From contig NZ_JADMOP010000016.1 of the NCBI RefSeq assembly GCF_015558785.1, forward strand, positions 1 to 58,884: a stretch of 58,884 nucleotides of DNA, given 5' to 3'. The translations under genes and the position numbers were made by a program. The notes beneath the pieces are model-generated. The model did no database searches, was not told where the DNA came from, and saw only the letters and a list, made by a program, of their open reading frames with translations. Positions 34,796-42,672 of the stretch are shown one piece after another. Position 1 is the first letter of the stretch. The number at the start of each line of letters is the position of its first letter. This stretch comes from Collinsella aerofaciens. Lineage in GTDB: Bacteria; Actinomycetota; Coriobacteriia; Coriobacteriales; Coriobacteriaceae.

Positions 34796-36466
34796 ATGCC
34801 AGGTGTTACCCCCGCAGAAGTTCTGTCCAACTTTGGCATCACGCTGGTCGAAGATCCCGCCGAGAACCAGCCCCGCCTGCTGGTCGACCTGCCGGCAGCC
34901 GAGCTCGTCGAGCATGCGATTCGCCGCGAAGAGGGCCGTATGGCCTCCAACGGTGCACTCGTGATCGAGACGGGGGAGCGTACCGGACGTTCGCCCAACG
35001 ACCGCTTTATCGTTGATACGCCCGACGTGCACGACAAGATTGCCTGGGGTGCCGTCAACCGCCCGCTGTCCGTCGAAAGCTACGAGGTCATCAAAGCCGG
35101 CATCGTCGACTATCTCAACGAGCGCGATGTGTTCGTCACGCGCGGTATGGCCGGCGCCGATCGTAACCATACGCGTCGCCTGCTTGTCGCCTGCGAGCGT
35201 GCCAGCCAGGCGCTCTTTATTAAGCAGATGCTCGCCCGCCCGCTTGCCCGCGAAATCGCGCGCACCGGCGAGCCGGACTTCTGCGTCCTTGCCGCGCCAG
35301 GTTACCAGTGTGACCCCGCCATCAAGGGCCTCAACTCCAGCGCCGCGGTGGTCATCAACTTCCAGGAGCGCGTGATTCTGGTCGCGGGCACCGGCTACTC
35401 CGGTGAGATCAAAAAGTCCATCTTCAGCGTCATGAATTACCTGCTGCCCGTCGAGGATGACGTACTGCCCATGCATTGCTCGGCCAGCATGGATCCCGTC
35501 ACGCACGAGACCGCGATTTTCTTTGGCCTGTCGGGCACCGGCAAGACCACGCTTTCGGCCAACCCCACGCGCCTGCTGATCGGCGACGACGAGCACGGTT
35601 GGTCCGACATGGGCATCTTTAACGTCGAGGGCGGCTGCTACGCCAAGTGCGAGGGCCTGGACGTGTTCCACGAGCCCGAGATCTTCAACGCCGTCCGCTT
35701 TGGCGCCATCTGCGAAAACGTGGTGCTCGACGAGAATCGCAAGCCCAACTACGACGACGTCTCGATCACGCACAATACGCGCGTGGCCTACCCTGTGGAG
35801 CACATTCCCAACGCGTGGACCAAGGGCATGGGCACCACCCCGAGCGTCGTGCTGTTTTTGACCTGCGATGCCTTTGGCGTGCTGCCGCCCATCTCGCGCC
35901 TGACGGCCGACGCCGCCATGTATCACTTTGTGACGGGCTTCACCGCCAAGATCCCTGGCACCGAGGTCGGCGTCACCGAGCCCACGCCCACGTTCTCCTC
36001 GCTGTTTGGTGAGCCGTTTATGCCGCTCGATCCTATGGTCTACGCCAAGATGCTCGGTGAGCGTATCGCCGACGGCCGCACGCGCGTCTATCTGGTCAAC
36101 ACCGGCTGGATTGGCGGCGGCTACGGCGTGGGTCATCGCATCGAGCTGGCCTACACGCGCTCACTGGTCGCTCGCGCCCTCGACGGCACCATCGAGGACA
36201 GCGAGTTTGTGCACGACGATATCTTTAATGTCGACATTCCCACTACGTGCCACGGTGTGCCCGATGGCATCCTGGTGCCGCGCCAGTACTGGCAGAGCAC
36301 CGCGCGCTACGACGAGGCAGCGCACAACCTGGCGGTGATGTTCGAGGAGAACTTCGAGAAGAAGTACTCGCACCTGCCCGAGTCCGTCAAGGCTGCCGGT
36401 CCGCACGCCCAGGTGTCCGCCGACGCCCGCCATCGCGGCCGCGGCTTGCTGGGGCTCCGCCACTAG
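34796..36466 (+). CDS. pckA: Phosphoenolpyruvate carboxykinase (ATP)
   Basis: A 556-residue ATP-dependent PEPCK, interconverting oxaloacetate and PEP. Seen: MASNGALVIETGERTGRSPNDRFIVD near the start, the kinase-1a P-loop FFGLSGTGKTTLSANP, the metal-binding IGDDEHGWSD, VEGGCYAKCEGL, and TGWIGGGYGVGHRIEL. The P-loop type is that of ATP enzymes. Slightly longer than E. coli PckA (540). In gut anaerobes the enzyme often runs toward oxaloacetate, conserving ATP in fermentation to succinate; direction here is inference. AAAGGAGG precedes the ATG. Confidence 0.96.
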   Translation: MPGVTPAEVLSNFGITLVEDPAENQPRLLVDLPAAELVEHAIRREEGRMASNGALVIETGERTGRSPNDRFIVDTPDVHDKIAWGAVNRPLSVESYEVIKAGIVDYLNERDVFVTRGMAGADRNHTRRLLVACERASQALFIKQMLARPLAREIARTGEPDFCVLAAPGYQCDPAIKGLNSSAAVVINFQERVILVAGTGYSGEIKKSIFSVMNYLLPVEDDVLPMHCSASMDPVTHETAIFFGLSGTGKTTLSANPTRLLIGDDEHGWSDMGIFNVEGGCYAKCEGLDVFHEPEIFNAVRFGAICENVVLDENRKPNYDDVSITHNTRVAYPVEHIPNAWTKGMGTTPSVVLFLTCDAFGVLPPISRLTADAAMYHFVTGFTAKIPGTEVGVTEPTPTFSSLFGEPFMPLDPMVYAKMLGERIADGRTRVYLVNTGWIGGGYGVGHRIELAYTRSLVARALDGTIEDSEFVHDDIFNVDIPTTCHGVPDGILVPRQYWQSTARYDEAAHNLAVMFEENFEKKYSHLPESVKAAGPHAQVSADARHRGRGLLGLRH

Positions 36467-36481
36467 CGTCGCCTCAGACCC

Positions 36482-36522
36482 AAAACCACCACAAAGGGGA
36501 CAGGCACCTTTGTGGTGGTTTT
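36482..36522. repeat. Type A repeat, copy 2
   Basis: aaaaccaccacaaa, loop ggggacaggcacc, tttgtggtggtttt: a perfect hairpin located just after pckA. The loop orientation is opposite to that of the copy at 39418. Confidence 0.9.
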
Positions 36523-36660
36523 GCTCGCGCGGATGACTCAGGTTACAATACGCCTGACATATCGCCCCCTTCTCCGGATGGGGGCAGCGTAAGCGCTCTT
36601 GTGGCGGCACCGTAGGACTTTGAAGGTGGCCGTCGTAAGGGCGCTTTTTAGGTGCCCTCG
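36521..36660 (+). promoter_or_regulatory. Promoter and structured leader of the B3/B4 gene
   Basis: TTGCTC (36521-36526) and TACAAT (36544-36549), 17 nt apart, form a good promoter. The ~140-nt leader contains gccccc-ttctccggat-gggggc, and agcgctctt (about 36592) that can pair with aagggcgct (about 36640) ahead of a T5 run, so a transcript-end hairpin lies inside the leader. This looks like an attenuator, but no known riboswitch class is recognised. Confidence 0.45.
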
Positions 36661-36689
36661 CTCGGGCGCGCACGATGAAGGGAGAGCGT

Positions 36690-37409
36690 ATGAAGAGCTT
36701 TATTGCCGAGGATTCATTCTGGGAGCTGTTTCCGCGGGCAGCGGTCGGCGTTGTGGTTGTGAAGGGCATGAAGCCCGCGGCTCAGATTCCTCAAGAGGAC
36801 GTGGACGCGATTGCGGCGCTGCTCGATCGCGCCAACATCGATGCGGAACGCCACCTGACGAGTGATACCATCAGCGAGAATGCGCCGGTTAAGGCTTGGC
36901 GTGACGCGTACCGGCTGTTCAAGACCAAGAAGGGCGCGCGTTGCTCAGTTGAGAACCTGCTCAAACGCGTGCTCAAAGGGAAGCCGGTGGGCCACATCAC
37001 GCCGGCGGTGGACATCTATAACACGGTGTCGCTGTCCTACGCGCTGCCCGTTGGCGGCGAGGACCTGCATGCGATTGAGGGAGATCTTCGCTTGAAGGTG
37101 ACCGACGGTGGCGATGCGTTCTTGCCACTTGGCGAGGAAGCGGATGACCCGACGCTGCCCGGCGAGCTCGCCTACATTGACGATGCGGGCGCCGTGTGCC
37201 GCTGCTGGAACTGGCGCGATGGCGTTCGAACGGCTCTATCCGACGATTCGGCCGACGCATTCCTGGCGATTGAGTGCGTAGAGCCCGAGCGAATGGGGGA
37301 CTGCCAGGCTGCCATCGATCGCTTGGCCGAGCTGCTTGAGCGCTATCTGGGAGCGACGGTTGTCGTTAAGACGCTTGTGACCCGCGACAATCCCTGTGTG
37401 GAGCTGTAG
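36690..37409 (+). CDS. B3/B4 domain-containing protein
   Basis: A 239-residue protein with the B3/B4 domain of phenylalanyl-tRNA synthetase beta chains as a stand-alone unit. KAWRDAYRLFKTKKGARCSVENLLKRVLKGK and PAVDIYNTVSLSYALPVGGEDLHAI are the family's core; the C-terminal RTALSDDSADAFLAIECVEP and YLGATVVVKTLVTRDNP finish it. Such free B3/B4 proteins are proposed to edit or deacylate mischarged tRNA; this is not proven here. GAAGGGAGAG precedes the ATG at 36690. Confidence 0.85.
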   Translation: MKSFIAEDSFWELFPRAAVGVVVVKGMKPAAQIPQEDVDAIAALLDRANIDAERHLTSDTISENAPVKAWRDAYRLFKTKKGARCSVENLLKRVLKGKPVGHITPAVDIYNTVSLSYALPVGGEDLHAIEGDLRLKVTDGGDAFLPLGEEADDPTLPGELAYIDDAGAVCRCWNWRDGVRTALSDDSADAFLAIECVEPERMGDCQAAIDRLAELLERYLGATVVVKTLVTRDNPCVEL

Positions 37410-37434
37410 CGGCGCCTAGAACCTATTGATGCCC

Positions 37435-37474
37435 AAAACCACCACAAAGGCGCCTGTCCTTTGTGGTGGTTTTT
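37435..37474. repeat. Type A repeat, copy 3
   Basis: aaaaccaccacaaa, shortened loop ggcgcctgtcc, tttgtggtggttttt. Followed by T-rich sequence, so it may also end the B3/B4 transcript. Confidence 0.88.
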
Positions 37475-37577
37475 ATGTTGATGGGTCAACAAATGAGGCA
37501 CGCAGGGCTGGCGTCCGCTGGGTACGGTTAAGATGTTAACCCGTTAGCATCATGCAAGCGAAAGGCGGTCGTCTCCC

Positions 37578-38027
37578 ATGCAGCAGAACGACGAGACACG
37601 TTTTGAGGATTTTGTCGGACTGATCAGCGGGCTCTACAAGGAGATTCAGCGCATCAAGACGTCCGAAGGCGCAAGGCTCGGCCTTAAGGGCTCCGACGTC
37701 ATGTGCCTGTACTATCTTGAGCGCAGCAAGGACGGCCTGACCGGCGCCGACCTCGCCCGCATGGCCGGCGTTACCCGTGCCGCCGTTTCGCGCACGCTGG
37801 CACATCTGGAGGAGGGCGGCTACGTCGAGGTCGATGATTCGGGTGATGCGGCCGTCAAGTACCGTGCCCCGGTGCGCCTGACTGCCCTAGGCGGCGAGAG
37901 CATGAGCGAGGCCGATCGCATCATTCGCGAAGTGCTCGACACCACCGGTAAGGCCATGGGCGTGGAGCAACGCGAGCAGATGTACGCGTCGCTGCGTACG
38001 ATTCTCAACACCCTGCGCGAGATCTAA
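37578..38027 (+). CDS. MarR-family transcription regulator
   Basis: A 149-residue winged-helix protein. The DNA-binding core is LKGSDVMCLYYLERSKDGLTGADLARMAGVTRAAVSRTLAHLEEGGYVEVDD, with helix 3 recognition residues VTRAAVSRTL and a beta-wing. N- and C-terminal helices would form the dimer. The ligand is unknown. AAAGGCGG precedes the ATG. The DegV gene follows 119 nt later and is a plausible co-transcribed neighbour; a role in fatty acid control (as in FabT/FadR-type MarR proteins) is only a possibility. Confidence 0.9.
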   Translation: MQQNDETRFEDFVGLISGLYKEIQRIKTSEGARLGLKGSDVMCLYYLERSKDGLTGADLARMAGVTRAAVSRTLAHLEEGGYVEVDDSGDAAVKYRAPVRLTALGGESMSEADRIIREVLDTTGKAMGVEQREQMYASLRTILNTLREI

Positions 38028-38146
38028 GGCCGCCAAGGCATTTGCTTCCAATTAACAACTGCATCGTCCCGTTTGAGCGCGCACGCCGTGTCGGGACATT
38101 GTTGTCAAAATTCCCTGCGCGAGATCTGCGCAAGAAAGGATTCGCT

Positions 38147-39001
38147 ATGTCCGTCCGCATTATTACCGATTCCGCCAGCGATATGTCTCCGGCGGAGCAC
38201 CCCGCTCTACGTGTTCTGCCGCTGTCCGTCACCTTTGGCTCCGACGTGTATATGGATGGCGTCGACATCGATCACCAGCGCTTTTACGAGATGCTCGTGG
38301 AGCGCGATGAGCTGCCCAAGACCGGTCAGGTCAACCCGTATGCCTTTTCACAGGCAATTGCCGAAGCGCGTGAGGCCGGCGACGAGGCCGTGATTATTAC
38401 CGTGGGCGCCAAGCTTTCGGGCACCAATCAGAGCGCCCGTACCGCACTTGCCGAGGCGCCGGGCGGCGACGTGTTCGTTGTGGACAGCAATAACGTGACC
38501 TTGGGCGAGCGCGTGCTGGTTGAGTATGCGCTGCGCCTGGTGGACGAGGGCCGTAGTGCGGCCCAGATTGCGGCGGCCGTCGAGGCCGTTCGTGACCGCG
38601 TGGTCGTCATCGGCCTGCTCGAGACGCTGGAATACCTGGTGCGCGGCGGCCGCCTGTCTGCTGCGGCGGGCGCTGTGGGTACGCTGCTCAACGTGAAGCC
38701 GGTCGTGGCCGCCGAGGACGGCCTCATCGTGCAGTTGGGCAAGGCGCGCGGTTCCAAGAACGGTCGAAACCTGTTGAACCAGAAGGTTGAGCAGGCTGGC
38801 GGCGTCGACTTCTCCATGCCGCTGGCGCTTGGTTATACGGGTCTTTCGGACGCGGTGCTCAAGAAGTATATCGAGGACAGCGCCGCGCTGTGGGCCGGCC
38901 ATGCCGAGAACGAGCTGCCCATCCACACCATTGGCGCCACCATCGGCACCCACGTGGGTCCCGGCGCCGTAGCCGTAGCCTTCTTCCGCCCCGCCAACTA
39001 A
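38147..39001 (+). CDS. DegV family fatty-acid-binding protein (second copy)
   Basis: A 284-residue DegV protein: VRIITDSASDMSPAEHPALRVLPLSVTFGSDVYMDGVDI at the N-terminus, TGQVNPYAFSQAIAEA, IITVGAKLSGTNQSARTA, and the C-terminal HTIGATIGTHVGPGAVAVAFF. It carries more of the canonical DegV residues (the SGT stretch and the TxxIGxHxGPGA motif) than the copy at 3713. Likely role: binding and presenting fatty acids. AAGAAAGGA precedes the ATG at 38147. A duplicated 'ctgcgcgagatct' occurs at the end of the preceding gene and again just before this start. Confidence 0.92.
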   Translation: MSVRIITDSASDMSPAEHPALRVLPLSVTFGSDVYMDGVDIDHQRFYEMLVERDELPKTGQVNPYAFSQAIAEAREAGDEAVIITVGAKLSGTNQSARTALAEAPGGDVFVVDSNNVTLGERVLVEYALRLVDEGRSAAQIAAAVEAVRDRVVVIGLLETLEYLVRGGRLSAAAGAVGTLLNVKPVVAAEDGLIVQLGKARGSKNGRNLLNQKVEQAGGVDFSMPLALGYTGLSDAVLKKYIEDSAALWAGHAENELPIHTIGATIGTHVGPGAVAVAFFRPAN

Positions 39002-39011
39002 CTATCCGGTC

Positions 39012-39051
39012 AAAACCACCACAAAGGGGACAGGCACCTTTGTGGTGGTTT
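39012..39051. repeat. Type A repeat, copy 4
   Basis: aaaccaccacaaa, loop ggggacaggcacc, tttgtggtggttt. It lies between the degV and MGMT-like genes; the next ribosome site is 17 nt beyond it. Confidence 0.9.
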
Positions 39052-39077
39052 ATGCTGGTTCCGGTTGAAAGGAGCGC

Positions 39078-39401
39078 ATGTTGGCGTTTGAGGGCTTTTT
39101 TGAGCGTGTGTACGAGGTGGTCGAGCAGATTCCCGAGGGGATGGTCGCCACGTATGGTCAGGTGGCGCTGCTTGCCGGTCGTCCACGAAGTGCGCGGTAC
39201 GTGGGGTATGCCCTGCATAGCAATCCGCGCCCTGGTCAGATTCCCTGCCATCGTGTGGTGTTTGCCGATGGTCGCATTTGCGAGGGCTTTGCGTTTGGCG
39301 GCCCCGATGCCCAGCGTGAGCTCTTAATGGGGGAGGGCGTGACGTTTACCGATCCCATGCACGTCGACTTGGCCGCCTGTCGCTGGCCAGTAGGGCTCTA
39401 G
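39078..39401 (+). CDS. MGMT-family (alkyltransferase) protein, DNA-binding domain only
   Basis: A 107-residue protein consisting of the O6-alkylguanine-DNA alkyltransferase C-terminal domain. Arg-finger/HTH region: PEGMVATYGQVALLAGRPRSARYVGYALHSNP; active-site motif: IPCHRVVFADG with Cys present. Proteins of this size are often ATL proteins with Trp in place of Cys, but here the Cys remains, so acceptor activity is possible. It lacks the N-terminal domain of Ogt/Ada. TTGAAAGGAG precedes the ATG. Confidence 0.9.
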   Translation: MLAFEGFFERVYEVVEQIPEGMVATYGQVALLAGRPRSARYVGYALHSNPRPGQIPCHRVVFADGRICEGFAFGGPDAQRELLMGEGVTFTDPMHVDLAACRWPVGL

Positions 39402-39737
39402 CGGCTCTACCGTGGCCAAAACCACCACAAAGGTGCCTGTCCCCTTTGTGGTGGTTTTCCGTTGCAGGTTTACCTGGGTTAACTTATGGAGAAGCTATGG
39501 CGGTGCATATTGACGCTAGAAAGTAAACCATGGTGAACTATATTGGTTTCAGCAACGGAGCAGGCAATAGGCGATGAAAAAGCCTGCCCTGTTGAGTTTG
39601 ATTCGCATTCCTCCCCTCTGTGCGATTCAACGGTGTACTTCGGGAACAGGCCCGCTGGCAACTAACTGCCAGCGGGCCTGTTCCTGTTTCGGGGAGAAAT
39701 CTAATCTCACCGTCTATGTTGTGCGAAAGCGCTTTGC
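39402..39737. other. Convergent intergenic region with repeats and hairpins
   Basis: Contains a type A repeat (39418-39458), a small gcaggc/gcctgc hairpin near 39560-39585, and a striking hairpin with perfect 18-bp arms ggaacaggcccgctggca (39643-39660) and its complement (39667-39684) around a 6-nt loop. The hairpin has no T-run on either side. No gene is supported between the MGMT-like and trpS genes. Confidence 0.6.
39418..39458. repeat. Type A repeat, copy 5
   Basis: aaaaccaccacaaa, loop ggtgcctgtcccc, tttgtggtggtttt. Perfect arms; loop in the opposite orientation to copies 2 and 4. Confidence 0.9.
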
Positions 39738-40787
39738 CTAGTACACCATGCCCATGGCGTCCTGAACCTCGGCCAGGGTCTGATCGGCGATCTCGTTGGC
39801 GCGACGGTTGCCCTCGTGCAGGACGTCCTTTACATAGTCCAGATCGTTCTCGTAGCGCTGACGGCGCTCGCGGATCGGCGCGAAGTACTCGTTGACGGCC
39901 TCGGTCACGTACTTCTTGAGCTGGCCGGAGCCGCCCATGCCGATCTCCTCGGCAATCTCGACCTCGGAGCGACCGGTGCAGATGGCGGCGGTCGAAAGCA
40001 GGCCGGACACGCCGGGGCGGTTCTCGGGATCGAACGTGATCATGCGCTCGGAGTCGGTCTGGCTCTTCTTGATGCGTTTGGCCGTCTCCTCGGCGGTCAT
40101 CGAAATATTGATGGCGTTGCCGTAGCTCTTGCTCATCTTGCGGCCGTCCAGGCCGGGCAGCAGCGGGGTCTCGGACAGCAGCGCCTCGACCTCGGGGAAC
40201 ACCTTGCCGTAGCGGTTGTTAAAGCGGCGGGCGATGGTGCGGGTGAGCTCGATGTGCGGCAGCTGGTCGCGACCGACCGGCACCACGTTGCCCTTGCAGA
40301 ACAGGATGTCGCAGGCCTGGTGCACCGGGTAGGTGAGCAGGAGGCCGGTAAGCTCGTGGCCCGAGGCCTCCATCTCGGCCTTGACCGTGGGGTTGCGCGC
40401 CAGCTCGGCCTCGGACACCAGCGACAGGAACGGCAGCATGAGCTGGTTGGCGGCGGGCACGGCGGAGTGCGCGTAGATCATGGTCTTGTCGGGGTCGATG
40501 CCGCAGGCAAGGTAGTCCATGACCATGTTGTACACGTTGTCCTGGATGTGCTCGGTGGTGTCGCGGTCAGTGATGACCTGGTAGTCGGCGATGAGCACGT
40601 TGGTCTTGGCGCCCATGTCCTGCAGCTCAACACGGCCCTTGAGGGTACCGAAGTAGTGGCCCAGGTGCAGACGGCCGGTGGGGCGATCACCGGTGAGCAT
40701 GGTGAACTTCTCGGGCGTATTGGCCAGGCCCTCGCGAATGGCGTTGCTCTTTTGCAGCGCGACTTCGTAGCTGTTCTCGTTTGGCAT
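39738..40787 (-). CDS. trpS: Tryptophanyl-tRNA synthetase
   Basis: A 349-residue class I synthetase. TMLTGDRPTGRLHLGHYFGTLKGRVELQ contains the HIGH-type motif as HLGH; the second signature is GLDGRKMSKSYGNAI (KMSKS); QLPHIELTRTIARRFNNRYG and ACDILFCKGNVVPVGRDQ line the Trp/ATP pocket. Length is typical (~330-350). The ATG at 40787 follows AGGAGC; the frame extends upstream without a ribosome site. No tryptophan T-box is visible ahead of it. Confidence 0.96.
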   Translation of the reverse strand: MPNENSYEVALQKSNAIREGLANTPEKFTMLTGDRPTGRLHLGHYFGTLKGRVELQDMGAKTNVLIADYQVITDRDTTEHIQDNVYNMVMDYLACGIDPDKTMIYAHSAVPAANQLMLPFLSLVSEAELARNPTVKAEMEASGHELTGLLLTYPVHQACDILFCKGNVVPVGRDQLPHIELTRTIARRFNNRYGKVFPEVEALLSETPLLPGLDGRKMSKSYGNAINISMTAEETAKRIKKSQTDSERMITFDPENRPGVSGLLSTAAICTGRSEVEIAEEIGMGGSGQLKKYVTEAVNEYFAPIRERRQRYENDLDYVKDVLHEGNRRANEIADQTLAEVQDAMGMVY

Positions 40788-40946
40788 GATTGCTCCTAAC
40801 GTATGTTCATGGGTCAAGATGATAACGCGTTTATTGGAGGGGCGGGACGTAAGTAGGCGAGGGGCGGGAGAGGGGTGGCTTGTGCGGTGGGTGCGGCGCG
40901 GCCGCGCTTGGCCAACGGTGCCTTGGCACATCCTTGGCAGCTTGCC

Positions 40947-42146
40947 CTAGAGCTTGTGGTGGCGCTCTTCTTTGCGCTCCTCGGCTGCCTGCTCCTCCTG
41001 CTTAAAAGCGGGGTCGTCGGGGGTGACGAGCTCGTCCTCGTGCGTGCGCTTGTTGTAATGGTGGCGCAGCACGGGCTCAAACAGATGTAGATGCTTGGCA
41101 AAGGCTGCCGAGCCAATGGCGAGCACGGTAAAGATGAGTACGCGCATGGGCACCTCGACCTGGTTAATCGCGGCGGCGCCGGCCGAAAGCATGATGCACC
41201 AGGCATAGATGAGCAGCACGGCCTGTTTTTGGTTGTAGCCTTCTTGGATCAGGCGGTGGTGGATGTGGCCCTTGTCGGCCTGCCCGATGCTAATGTGGGC
41301 GCGCTTGCGGCGCACGATGGCGCTAAACGTGTCGATGATAGGCACGCCGGCAACGATGAGCGGGATGATAAGCGAGGTGAGTGCGGCGGTGCGGCTCACG
41401 TTGAGCAGCGAGATGGAGCCCAGCGCAAAGCCCAGAAGCAGCGACCCCGAGTCGCCCAAGAAGATGCTTGCGGGGTTGAAGTTGTAGCGCAAAAAGGCCA
41501 GACAGGCGCCAAAGAGCGCAATGGAGAGCGCGGCGGCGTCGATGCGGCCCGAGAGAACGGCCATCGAAAACATGGTGAACGACGCGATGCCGCAGATGCC
41601 CGTGGCCAAGCCGTCGAGGCCGTCGATGAGGTTAATGATGTTGGTGAATGCCACCAGATAGATTACGGTGATGGGGTAGGCGAGCCATCCGAGCATGATT
41701 TCGCCGGGGGCAAACGGGTTGACGATGACGCCGATTTTTAGGCCGCCGATACAGGCGATAAGCGCGGCGAGGACTTGTCCGGCCAGCTTTTGCTTGGGCG
41801 TGAGCTGGAAGACGTCGTCGATAGCGCCGGTCGCAAAGATGACGGTAAAGGAGAGCGCCAGCATGGGATAGCTAATGTGAAGGCGCGGGTGCGGCACCAG
41901 GACGGGTGGCCAGCCTAGGTACCAGGTGCCTAGGATTTGCACAATGCAGGCAACGACCAGGCCCAAAAACACCGCCGCTCCGCCCAAACGTGGGATGGGC
42001 TTGGTGTTGATGCGGCGCTTAGAAGGATAGTCGACGGCATCGAGCTTAATTGCCAAGCGCTTGACCAGGGGCACCGCGAGGAAGGTCGTGATAAAGGCCG
42101 CCGCTGCCACGCATAGGTACGGTATGTAGCTCGGGGATGAAGCCAT
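40947..42146 (-). CDS. Undecaprenyl-phosphate sugar-1-phosphate transferase (WecA/TagO/MraY-like)
   Basis: A 399-residue membrane enzyme with about eleven hydrophobic segments. PRLGGAAVFLGL in the first cytoplasmic loop, GAIDDVFQLTPKQKLAGQ with the DD metal site, TNIINLIDGLDGLATGI, FLGDSGSLLLGF, and KGHIHHRLIQEGYNQKQA with the HIHHRL loop identify the MraY/WecA superfamily, and the last is typical of WecA/TagO over MraY. It would start teichoic-acid-like or other surface glycan synthesis. The C-terminal ~35 residues are a charged tail. Start uncertain: ATG at 42146 has no strong ribosome site; TTG at 42164 is an alternative. Confidence 0.88.
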   Translation of the reverse strand: MASSPSYIPYLCVAAAAFITTFLAVPLVKRLAIKLDAVDYPSKRRINTKPIPRLGGAAVFLGLVVACIVQILGTWYLGWPPVLVPHPRLHISYPMLALSFTVIFATGAIDDVFQLTPKQKLAGQVLAALIACIGGLKIGVIVNPFAPGEIMLGWLAYPITVIYLVAFTNIINLIDGLDGLATGICGIASFTMFSMAVLSGRIDAAALSIALFGACLAFLRYNFNPASIFLGDSGSLLLGFALGSISLLNVSRTAALTSLIIPLIVAGVPIIDTFSAIVRRKRAHISIGQADKGHIHHRLIQEGYNQKQAVLLIYAWCIMLSAGAAAINQVEVPMRVLIFTVLAIGSAAFAKHLHLFEPVLRHHYNKRTHEDELVTPDDPAFKQEEQAAEERKEERHHKL

Positions 42147-42351
42147 GAATCTAAAAACCGCCAAGCGTCGAAGGAAAAGGTCAGAAGAACGCCATGCGCA
42201 AAGCGCATAGCCGAACCATAATACTCGACCAAGGGGGGTGCATGGAATTGCACGCAGCGATAATCACGCGCTTACCAGATATTGGGATGTTGTCGATGGC
42301 TTGTCGGGATGCCGGCGGGGATCCATATGGACTGTAATGGTGATTTTCGGC

Positions 42352-42522
42352 AAAAGAAAACCACCCCCCACGTTACGAAAATGAACCCACCTAAAACAGG
42401 TGGGTGCCCTCATCGACTGTTCCAGCGTCCTTAACAACGAAGGATACCTGTACTAGGCACGACTGTGTGGGCTCCCTAAATAAACGCGACGGTTCACCCA
42501 GTTGCTCCGCGGGGGGCGGAAT
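42352..42522 (-). ncRNA. Structured RNA candidate, 6S RNA-like
   Basis: On the reverse strand about 170 nt fold as a long rod. The ends CCGCCCCCCGCG and CGUGGGGGGUGG pair over 12 bp (two G-U), and UUUUCUUUU follows, so the closing stem doubles as a terminator. Apically GUGCC pairs with GGCAC and UCCUU with AAGGA around a 7-nt loop, and ACCCACCU-GUUUU-AGGUGGGU forms a hairpin on the 3' side of a central open region. The G-U pairs become A-C clashes on the other strand, fixing the strand. Size, single bubble and 3' hairpin fit 6S RNA. A TATGAT -10 lies at 42529-42534. Class not proven. Confidence 0.5.
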
Positions 42523-42528
42523 ACCTAC

Positions 42529-42534
42529 ATCATA
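42529..42534 (-). promoter_or_regulatory. -10 element of the structured RNA
   Basis: Reverse-strand TATGAT, seven nt before the proposed 5' end near 42522. The -35 is weak (TGGAAT, 16 nt away). The remaining bases up to the radical SAM gene (42535-42672) show no other feature. Confidence 0.45.
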
Positions 42535-42672
42535 AAGCGGCACTTTATCGATTCCAGTCTTGACATTACAAAAATCGTGTCGGACGATTACGGCGCCTTA
42601 GGGACGGAGCCGTCTACGCGGTCTGGCCCTTTACGTTTGAGCTGCTGAATCGTTGTTTTGGAGCATGTTTTT

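Noticed and set aside
36690-37409. B3/B4 gene as part of a phenylalanyl-tRNA synthetase
   Set aside because: It lacks the other PheT domains and no pheS or pheT is nearby; it has its own promoter and stop, so it is a stand-alone protein.
39486-39536. A 16-codon forward frame with two Trp codons (MEKLWRCILTLESKPW), followed by hairpins, like a trp leader
   Set aside because: trpS lies on the opposite strand, so a forward transcript would be antisense to it. No ribosome site precedes the frame and no trp operon follows.
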